A stretch of DNA of 14,916 bases from positions 1-14,916 of the forward strand of contig JAQBGV010000013.1 in assembly GCA_032128395.1 (NCBI GenBank), read 5' to 3'. Positions 7,810 through 14,916 of this stretch are shown in pieces. A model generated the notes under the pieces. The model did no database searches. It was not told the origin of the DNA and was given only the letters and a program-made list of their open reading frames with translations. The DNA is from JAQBGV01 sp032128395. GTDB lineage: Bacteria; Planctomycetota; UBA8108; UBA1146. Positions within the stretch are counted from its first letter, which is position 1. Each line of letters begins with the position of its first letter. The position numbers and the translations under genes are program-made.

Positions 7810-9207
7810 ATGTCTCAGGGTTCGCCGGAACCGAACGAGCTGATCGCGCAGCTCGACGAGATCCTCAAGCAGACGAACGCCGAGCGCAGGGCCGAGGACC
7901 TCGGTCGGCTCACCAGCACCGTCCGCCCCGAGGACATCGCCGACGTCCTCGGGCATTTTGCCATCGAGCAGAAAGTCGAGATCTTCCGCGCGCTCCCACC
8001 CGACGCGCTCGCGGAGGTGATGGACGAGACCGACTGGGATACCACCCGCGATCTGGTCGCGCACCTCAGCTCCCCCGATCTCGGCCGCATCATCGAGCAG
8101 ATGCCCCCGGACGAAGCGACCGACCTGATCGCGGACCTCCCCGAGTCCGAACAGCTGCGCATCCTCGATGAACTCGAGCCGGAGACCGCCGGCGAGGTCC
8201 GCCGACTACTGCTGCACCATCCCGAATCCGCGGGCGGGATCATGACCTCGGACTACATCGCAGTCCGAGAAGACCAGACCGCCGGCGAAGTGCTCGAGCT
8301 CCTCCAGAAAACGATCGAGACGGAAGTCGTCGAGTACGTCTACGTCGTCGATCCCGGGGACCGCCCGATCGGGGTCTTCTCGATCCGAGACCTCCTGCGC
8401 GCCGACCCCGCGAGGGTGGTCCGCGATTTCATGACCACCGAGCTGATCCTCGTCGACGTGACCGATGACCAGGAGAAGGTCGCCACGCTGGCGCGGAAGT
8501 ACAACCTGAAGTCGATCCCGATCGTCGACGCGAAGTCTCGACTGGTCGGGGTCGCGACGATCGACGACATCATCGACATCCTCTCGGAGGAGGCGGACGA
8601 GGACATCTATCGAATGGCGGGGACCGCCGCCAGCCACCCCGCTCAACAGAAGGTATTGCGCCGGGCGATCATCCGGATCCCCTGGTTGTTCCTCCCGGTC
8701 CTGAGCGGCCTCCTCATCGCGTGGCTCCACCAGGAGGAGGGAGAAGGGGGAACGACGACGCCGCTCGGCGAACAGATCACGCTCGTGGCATTCATCCCGC
8801 TGGTGGTGGGGATCGCCGGCGCGGTGGGGACGCAGTCGGCGACGATGATGGTCCGGGGGATGGCGACCGGCGACATCGAACTCGGGCGCGGGAAGAAAAT
8901 CTTCATGCAGGAGCTCGGGATCGGGCTGATCATCGCTCTGGCGATCGGTGGATTGGTCACCGTGGCCTTGACGCTCCTCTCGAGCAGCGGCGTACTCGTG
9001 GGGAGCGGTCACCTGTCACCCGCCGTGGGGCTGGGACTCTCCGCAGGGATCATCCTCGCCAGCATCTGCGGCACGCTCTTCCCGATCGGCTGCGAGGTGG
9101 TCGGCCTCGACCCCGCGCTGGTCGCCGGACCGTTCATCACGAGCTTCAATGACGTGACGGCGGCGGTGGTTTACTTGGGGATCGCGGAGCTGGTGTTGCA
9201 CAGCTAG
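7810..9207 (+). CDS. mgtE: MgtE-type Mg2+ transporter/channel
   Basis: This 465-residue inner-membrane protein imports Mg2+ (sometimes Co2+) and closes when cytoplasmic Mg2+ is high. The order is: an N-terminal helical MgtE_N domain (about 10-135, with repeats such as DVLGHFAIEQKVEIFRALPPD), a CBS pair (about 140-265; GIMTSDYIAV and VRDFMTTELILV open the two halves), and a plug helix. Five membrane helices follow, at about 288-308, 328-350, 372-391, 408-430 and 438-462. Family signatures are GTQSATMMVRGMATGDI and AGPFITSFNDVTA; D448 in the latter corresponds to the pore aspartate. ATG 7810 is preceded by GGAGG 9 nt away. Longer in-frame readings from 7588 lack a ribosome site and do not match the family. 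Two dyads upstream may control it. It is convergent with the sigma54 activator, with 15 nt between stop codons. Confidence 0.97.
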   Translation: MSQGSPEPNELIAQLDEILKQTNAERRAEDLGRLTSTVRPEDIADVLGHFAIEQKVEIFRALPPDALAEVMDETDWDTTRDLVAHLSSPDLGRIIEQMPPDEATDLIADLPESEQLRILDELEPETAGEVRRLLLHHPESAGGIMTSDYIAVREDQTAGEVLELLQKTIETEVVEYVYVVDPGDRPIGVFSIRDLLRADPARVVRDFMTTELILVDVTDDQEKVATLARKYNLKSIPIVDAKSRLVGVATIDDIIDILSEEADEDIYRMAGTAASHPAQQKVLRRAIIRIPWLFLPVLSGLLIAWLHQEEGEGGTTTPLGEQITLVAFIPLVVGIAGAVGTQSATMMVRGMATGDIELGRGKKIFMQELGIGLIIALAIGGLVTVALTLLSSSGVLVGSGHLSPAVGLGLSAGIILASICGTLFPIGCEVVGLDPALVAGPFITSFNDVTAAVVYLGIAELVLHS

Positions 9208-9218
9208 GAGGCTGTCGG
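9204..9218 (+). repeat. Copy of a 15-bp sequence overlapping the mgtE stop codon
   Basis: CTAGGAGGCTGTCGG contains the mgtE stop TAG (9205-9207). CTAGGAGACTGTCGG (14053-14067) overlaps the stop of the HEAT-repeat gene in the same way and differs at one base. A third, inverted, copy is at 14129-14143. Confidence 0.6.
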
Positions 9219-9222
9219 GCGC

Positions 9223-10854
<1,632 letters not shown>

Positions 10855-10899
10855 CCCGTCTCCTCATTCTCATTCCCAGGCTGAACTTCCAGGGCGTGC

Positions 10900-10914
10900 G
10901 TCCACCCCATGGAC
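10900..10914. promoter_or_regulatory. Small dyad upstream of the sigma54 activator gene
   Basis: GTCCA (10900-10904) and TGGAC (10910-10914) form a perfect 5-bp inverted repeat with a 5-nt centre, 46 nt before the activator's GTG start. It may be an autoregulatory site. The arms are short enough to arise by chance. Confidence 0.25.
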
Positions 10915-10987
10915 ACATCGTCGGAATCCGGGGAGCCGGACTGAACCCAAATGACCCAAGTCGCGCAGTTGGCTTCCCGCGGTTCTC

Positions 10988-11007
10988 GTCCCGGGCGGGC
11001 TCGGGAC
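10988..11007. promoter_or_regulatory. Dyad in the middle of the divergent spacer
   Basis: GTCCCG (10988-10993) and CGGGAC (11002-11007) form a perfect 6-bp inverted repeat with an 8-nt centre. It ends next to a weak promoter-like sequence reading toward the HEAT-repeat gene, so an operator role is possible. The rest of the 352-nt spacer (10855-11206) shows nothing else convincing. Confidence 0.3.
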
Positions 11008-11037
11008 TTGCCTAGCGTACAACTCCGAGCCTATCCT
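11008..11037 (+). promoter_or_regulatory. Weak sigma70-like promoter candidate for the HEAT-repeat gene
   Basis: TTGCCT (11008-11013) and TATCCT (11032-11037) are separated by 18 nt, in a locally less GC-rich patch. This would leave a leader of roughly 160 nt. It is a pattern match only. Confidence 0.22.
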
Positions 11038-11195
11038 GAAGCAGAATCTAAGAGGCGGTCGGGGCGGCCGGATCTGAATCGACTCCGAAACCACCATCGT
11101 GGAGAATGAGGACTGGGGCGACCGGGCTCTCGCGAACGACGGCCACGATATGAGAATCGCATCCGGAGCGCAATCGCACCGCCGTAAAGCCTTGT

Positions 11196-11200
11196 AAGGA
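11196..11200 (+). promoter_or_regulatory. Shine-Dalgarno deciding a TTG start
   Basis: AAGGA lies 6 nt before TTG 11207. The codons after it encode a signal peptide, so the ribosome site and the protein both point to TTG as the start of the HEAT-repeat gene. Confidence 0.65.
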
Positions 11201-11206
11201 CTGACG

Positions 11207-14056
11207 TTGAAGTGCTGCGCCGTCCTCCTCATCGCCATCGTTGCCGTCGGAGCGCACCCTCCCCTCGCCGAGCCGCCCCAGTCCTTCGATGATGCAGAGA
11301 TCGCACAGCATATCGCCGCTCTCGGCTCCGAGCGGTGGGATGATCGCCAAGCCGCGACGCAGGCGATCCTCGAATTCGGACCGGCGGCCGTCCCGGCCCT
11401 CCGCCCCCTGCTCGAGTCCCATCCCGACCCGGAGGTGCGCAGTCGGGTCGAGTGGCTTCTCTCGGTTCTGATCCCGCCGGTGTACCAGGTGGAGCTGATC
11501 CGGCTCGGCGGCGATGCGATGCCCCTCGCCCCACTCGAATGGGCCCGGACCACCTTCCCAGAACGCGCGCGGGGGGAAGTGGAGACTCGTTCGTCGAGCG
11601 GCAGCGGACGTCGTCTCCATCTCGTGGTCGAGGGGGCCAAGTCCCTCTACCGGCTCGAGGTGAGCATCGGAGTCGAGCGCGGTGCGCTCGAGATGAGCGG
11701 CGACCTCGCGCTCGACACCTTCACGCTCATCGAGAGCGAGGAGCGCTTCTCCGTGGAGGACGCGGCCGGTCGGATCACCGTCGAGCGCGAGCGAGGGATC
11801 TGGGTCGCCCGACTCCATCGCAGCGAAGGAGCTCCTCCGCAACGTCCACTCGAGGACAGTGTCGGGATCGTCTCGCTGCTCGAGACGGCGCTCGGCGAGG
11901 CTCTCACCGGCGAGGTGGAACAGAAGCGGGACGCGCTGCGTGCCGCTGCGGCGTGGGGTCGTCTCGACCTGCTGCCGGCGCTCTCGGATCTCCCGAAGCA
12001 GCTGCGCCGGGAAGGGACCCTCGCCCGTCTCGTCGCCGGCGACGCAGAAGCGCTTCCGCTGCTCGAAAAGATCTTCGCCGACCACGTCGAGGACCTCGAC
12101 CCGCTCGACAAGCGACTCGAGAGTGAGGTCACGCAAGCGCTCGCGGCCGCAGGTTCAGAGGTCGCCCTCGACCATCTCGTCGAGCGGTTCTCCCAGAGCG
12201 CGCTCTGGGAACAGCATCTCGCGAGCGGGGTGCTGGCCGCTCGTCTCGACGATCCCGCATTCGTCGCGGGCCACGGCGAGCGGGTCCTCGGAGCGATCCT
12301 CGACCCGGGCGGAATGGCAGGGGTGTACTGGGCGGACGGGCTCGTCGTCCACCTCCTCCAGAAGCTCCAGGATGTCCTCCCCCCCGACGTTTTCGTGGAG
12401 GGGTTCCGCGGGGTGATCGACGAGGTCCTGGGGGACGCGGGAGGAGCGGGGGGGATCCGCCTCCGAGTGATGCTCCGCGTGCTGCTGCGCACACTCCGCA
12501 GTTCGGAGATCCCCACCGAGGAGTGGTTCAATCCGCTGAGGCAGCTGCTGAGGGGGAGTTTTCTCGACGATGCATTCGCGGTCCTGCTCGACCGCTGGTC
12601 GGTGGGGGCGCTCGATGACGAGCACTGGCGCGAAGCGTGGCAGACGCTCGCGACCAACCTCAGCGAGGGAGATGCCGGTCTCCTCTACCGAACGCGAAAT
12701 TGCCTCACGCAAGTTCTCGAAGCGCCGAAACTCCCCCCCGAGGATCGACGCGAGCTGTGGGTCCAACAACTTCGCTGCTACCCCCTCGAGAAGCAGAACC
12801 TGCGGGTCCAGGTCGACCGTGAGCTCGCCGCCCAGTTCGGCGAGCTCGCCGACCGCGCTCCCCAGAGCAACGCGAACCTCGCCGCCTGGATGCTGCGAAG
12901 CGAGCAGTGGCAGCAACGGCTCGAGTCGCTGCCGGCCGAGTCGTTCCTCCCGCCCGAGGTGGCAGAGGTCGAGCCCCTGATCCTGACCATCGCGGATCTG
13001 AGGATCGATCAGGATCGAGGTGAGGTGACCCTCGTCGACTGTCGCTCGGAATGGGTGACCCCCGGGGTGGGGATGGTCGAGATCGCTCCCGACCTCGAGA
13101 ATCGTTCGATGCGGATCGATGCGCACGTCGCAGTGGGGCGGCCGGGGATGTACCGGATGTTGCGCGGCTCGATCATCAACGTCCGCCGCCCCATCGCACA
13201 ACACCTCCGGGTTCGCTGGCGTCACATGGAGTACGTGGCGGCGGCGGGGCACCTGGAGCTCCTGAGTGCAGACCGCCCTCGGGTGGTCCTCTTCGAGTCA
13301 CTCGCCTATCTCGAGCCCAAGGACGCACTGGACAGCCCCGACGCCCCGATCCCCGACGATTCTCCGGAGCTGCTGTGGGAGAAACTCCGACGGCGTATCG
13401 TCGATGATCTCCGGACGGCCCAGACCCCGTTCCGGCGCGAGTACCTCCAGGCGATCTCACGCTTCCGGATCGACGAGGCCCTCGACTACCTGAGCGAGCG
13501 GTTCGAGCAGAAACCCGACTCGGAGCTCGCGCGCGCCCTCCTCGCACTCGGTGATCTGCGGGGGCGGGAACTCCTCCTCCAGTCGGCGAAGCCCGGGGAG
13601 CGAGACGCTGCAGAGATTCTCGGTGATCTCCTCCGCGCCGGCGAACCCGCGGCGCTGCAGCCGACCCTCGACTGGATCGAGGACCCTCCGCGCAATGGAG
13701 TCGGATATCTCCACCAGTTGATCCAGACCCTCGACCGAGCGATCGAGGACCCGCGGCTGAAGCCCCACCTCGAGGAGCAGCGTCTGATGCGCGCCCTCGT
13801 GATCGCGATGGATCATCCGAACCTCGCCGCCTTGGTGATCCCGCTCCTCCGTCGCCGCACCGGCCTCGACTTCGGCTACTACGAGGCATTCCAGATCACG
13901 GATAGCGAGGACCGGGCGGTCGCCCAGCAAGCAGCCCTCGAAGCCTGGCGCAATTGGTGGGGGGAGCAGCCCGGGGGAGCGCCGATCGATGAGCCGGAGG
14001 GCGGAAAACCGACACCGCTCCCCCCCGAGCGACCGAAGCGAGCCCCGGGAGGCTAG
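11207..14056 (+). CDS. Large exported HEAT-repeat protein of unknown function
   Basis: This is a 949-residue protein starting at TTG 11207. Residues 1-21 (KCC, then hydrophobic AVLLIAIVAVG, then AHPPLA) look like a Sec signal peptide. Residues about 30-85 are HEAT-like helical repeats (RQAATQAILEFGPAAVPALRPLLESHPDPEVRSRVEWLL has the classic Pro and Arg/Val spacing). More helical repeats run through 240-560. A beta-rich segment of about 120 residues (about 585-705, starting EPLILTIADLRI) breaks the solenoid, then helical repeats resume (about 720-930). Near the end, GLDFGYYEAFQ...EDRAVAQQAALEAWRNWW matches a motif I associate with exported HEAT proteins of planctomycetes. The tail is Pro/Gly-rich. 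No enzymatic motif was recognised. It is probably a periplasmic scaffold. It is transcribed divergently from the sigma54 activator, so a regulatory link is possible but unproven. Confidence 0.85.
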   Translation: MKCCAVLLIAIVAVGAHPPLAEPPQSFDDAEIAQHIAALGSERWDDRQAATQAILEFGPAAVPALRPLLESHPDPEVRSRVEWLLSVLIPPVYQVELIRLGGDAMPLAPLEWARTTFPERARGEVETRSSSGSGRRLHLVVEGAKSLYRLEVSIGVERGALEMSGDLALDTFTLIESEERFSVEDAAGRITVERERGIWVARLHRSEGAPPQRPLEDSVGIVSLLETALGEALTGEVEQKRDALRAAAAWGRLDLLPALSDLPKQLRREGTLARLVAGDAEALPLLEKIFADHVEDLDPLDKRLESEVTQALAAAGSEVALDHLVERFSQSALWEQHLASGVLAARLDDPAFVAGHGERVLGAILDPGGMAGVYWADGLVVHLLQKLQDVLPPDVFVEGFRGVIDEVLGDAGGAGGIRLRVMLRVLLRTLRSSEIPTEEWFNPLRQLLRGSFLDDAFAVLLDRWSVGALDDEHWREAWQTLATNLSEGDAGLLYRTRNCLTQVLEAPKLPPEDRRELWVQQLRCYPLEKQNLRVQVDRELAAQFGELADRAPQSNANLAAWMLRSEQWQQRLESLPAESFLPPEVAEVEPLILTIADLRIDQDRGEVTLVDCRSEWVTPGVGMVEIAPDLENRSMRIDAHVAVGRPGMYRMLRGSIINVRRPIAQHLRVRWRHMEYVAAAGHLELLSADRPRVVLFESLAYLEPKDALDSPDAPIPDDSPELLWEKLRRRIVDDLRTAQTPFRREYLQAISRFRIDEALDYLSERFEQKPDSELARALLALGDLRGRELLLQSAKPGERDAAEILGDLLRAGEPAALQPTLDWIEDPPRNGVGYLHQLIQTLDRAIEDPRLKPHLEEQRLMRALVIAMDHPNLAALVIPLLRRRTGLDFGYYEAFQITDSEDRAVAQQAALEAWRNWWGEQPGGAPIDEPEGGKPTPLPPERPKRAPGG

Positions 14057-14143
14057 GAGACTGTCGGAAGAGCTCGGACGTCGCCCGCTTGCACACCCCC
14101 GGTCGAACGGCGTCTCGAACGAGGTTTCCCGACTGCCTCCTAG
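14053..14143. repeat. Inverted pair of a dispersed 15-bp sequence after the HEAT-repeat gene
   Basis: The left arm CTAGGAGACTGTCGG (14053-14067) includes the stop TAG of the HEAT-repeat gene. The right arm CCGACTGCCTCCTAG (14129-14143) is its reverse complement at 13 of 15 positions. They enclose 61 nt. Both outer ends read CTAG. It could be a tiny non-autonomous element or a long-loop hairpin; no transposase is nearby. Confidence 0.5.
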
Positions 14144-14385
14144 TCTGGTAGCCCGATTTGCCCCTCCCGCGATGCCATCGTAGGCTCCCATAGAGGAGAT
14201 CCTCCCCCCATTCCGTTGCGGGTGCTCGGCCAGCCCCCGTCCGCGGAACGCCCCTCCTCCGTCGACGAAAAGGGATGCGGCCGCTCCCCTTCCTCGACCG
14301 TCCGCCGCGCCGTTTCCGCGCAGGTTCGTCCAAACCAGGCGCGCCCCTAGGACCGCAAAACGGTCCCGATCCTCGAGGAGACCCG
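14057..14385. other. Intergenic spacer between the HEAT-repeat gene and the RTX gene
   Basis: This 329-nt stretch has no convincing gene. It holds the inverted 15-bp repeat in its first third and a perfect hairpin (14350-14366) just ahead of the RTX ribosome site. The GAGGAG at 14375-14380 is 5 nt before the RTX start. No clear promoter or terminator was seen. Confidence 0.6.
14350..14366 (+). promoter_or_regulatory. Leader hairpin of the RTX gene
   Basis: GGACCG (14350-14355) and CGGTCC (14361-14366) form a perfect 6-bp stem around the loop CAAAA. It ends 8 nt before the GAGGAG ribosome site. It might be an operator or an RNA structure that tunes translation. Confidence 0.4.
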
Positions 14386-14916
14386 ATGAGTGCAGCCCCT
14401 GATCATTCCTCGCCCGTGAAGAAGAAGTCGAAGGAGGACCGTGTCACCTCCCCCAAGAAGAAGAACCGGGCGCGGCTCGAAGTCGAGTCGCTCGAAGCGC
14501 GGATCATGCTCTCGGGGACGTGGGTCGACGCCGACACCCTAGATGCGGAGTGCGGTTCGACCCAAGACGACGACATCTTCTACGGCAGCGACGGGAACGA
14601 CCATGCCTCGGGTGGCGGCGGAGATGACGACCTCTTCGGCGAAGGGGGCGACGACACCCTCCACGGAAATCAAGGGAACGATCAACTCTTCGGCGGCGAC
14701 GGCAACGACAGTCTCTTCGGCGGGAGCGGCAACGACTCCCTCGACGGCGGCGACGGCGACGACACACTCTCCGGCGGCAAGGGCAACGACACCCTCGACG
14801 GCGGCGACGGCGACGACACACTCTCCGGCGGCAAGGGCAACGACACCCTCGACGGCGGCGACGGCGACGACACCCTCTCCGGCGGCAAGGGCAACGACAC
14901 CCTCGACGGCGGCGAC
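14386..14916 (+). CDS. RTX-type calcium-binding repeat protein, 3'-truncated by window edge
   Basis: The first 177 codons are visible and the frame is still open at the end. ATG 14386 has GAGGAG 5 nt upstream. The N-terminus is Lys-rich (KKK at 12-14 and 24-26). It leads into LEVESLEARIMLSGTWVDAD (31-50), which resembles the LEPR-x-LL segment common near the start of very large planctomycete exoproteins, with EAR instead of EPR. From residue 67 come twelve complete nonapeptides of the form GGxGxDxxx, then GGD at the edge. They fit the hemolysin-type calcium-binding beta roll, which folds on Ca2+ outside the cell. There is no classical hydrophobic signal peptide; type I secretion from a C-terminal signal is possible, but that end is not visible. 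Function beyond the repeat is unknown. Confidence 0.9.
   Translation, partial: MSAAPDHSSPVKKKSKEDRVTSPKKKNRARLEVESLEARIMLSGTWVDADTLDAECGSTQDDDIFYGSDGNDHASGGGGDDDLFGEGGDDTLHGNQGNDQLFGGDGNDSLFGGSGNDSLDGGDGDDTLSGGKGNDTLDGGDGDDTLSGGKGNDTLDGGDGDDTLSGGKGNDTLDGGD
14731..14916 (+). repeat. 54-bp tandem repeat within the RTX gene
   Basis: Units start at 14731, 14785, 14839 and 14893 (the last cut by the window end). They are nearly identical: the visible differences are TCC/ACC in the first unit and one A/C change in the third. Each unit encodes two nonapeptides, one with GGDGDD and one with GGKGND. Confidence 0.93.

Noticed and set aside
11098..11108. GAGAATGAGGA in the divergent spacer matching the leader of the sigma54 activator in inverse orientation
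   Set aside because: An 11-base match without further extension; too short to call a repeat or operator.
14504..14900. Minus-strand frames rich in Pro/Ser or Arg/Cys opposite the RTX array
   Set aside because: They are the mirror of the tandem repeats; the plus-strand frame gives proper GGxGxDxxx nonapeptides and has a good ribosome site.

Overview
The window is GC-rich bacterial DNA that reads like the chromosome of a planctomycete or a close relative. The assignment is inferred from gene content: paired membrane-anchored Ser/Thr kinases, a secreted HEAT-repeat protein ending in a FGYxxAxxxxxxEDR...WRNWW-type motif, and an RTX protein that opens with a LEPR-like segment (LEARIMLSGTWVDA). 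No rRNA, tRNA, CRISPR array or recognisable transposase gene was seen.

Layout, left to right. (1) 3-1265, plus: the 3' part of a DEAD-box RNA helicase with a long Gly/Ser/Arg-rich tail, including nine 15-bp tandem units. (2) 1369-4664, plus: two membrane-anchored Hanks-type Ser/Thr kinases joined by a 4-bp GTGA overlap. The first has lost the usual glycine-rich loop and carries a long helical tail beyond the membrane; the second has an intact kinase core and a short tail. (3) 4665-4884: convergent spacer with a strong GC hairpin, best read as the groEL terminator. (4) 4885-6871, minus: groES-groEL, with a perfect hairpin just upstream of the groES Shine-Dalgarno. (5) 6962-7543, minus: a receiver-only response regulator whose N-terminus may include CCATE repeats. 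(6) 7544-7809: divergent spacer with two related dyads (CTGYCA-N3-TGRCAG type) whose centres lie 42 bp apart. (7) 7810-9207, plus: the Mg2+ transporter mgtE. (8) 9223-10854, minus: an NtrC-type sigma54-dependent activator, convergent with mgtE. (9) 10855-11206: divergent spacer with two small dyads. (10) 11207-14056, plus: a large exported HEAT-repeat protein with a TTG start. (11) 14057-14385: spacer with a 15-bp inverted repeat, one arm of which overlaps the upstream stop codon. (12) 14386 to the window end, plus: the 5' part of an RTX calcium-binding repeat protein.

How the genes relate: the kinase pair is one translationally coupled unit, probably a membrane signalling pair. groES and groEL form the usual chaperonin operon. 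The response regulator, MgtE, the sigma54 activator, the HEAT protein and the RTX protein look like separate transcription units. Nothing here is a clear new defence or mobile system. The least explained signals are the kinase pair with one atypical nucleotide loop, the phased dyads upstream of mgtE, the 15-bp sequence shared by two stop codons, and the in-frame CCATE repeats of the response regulator.
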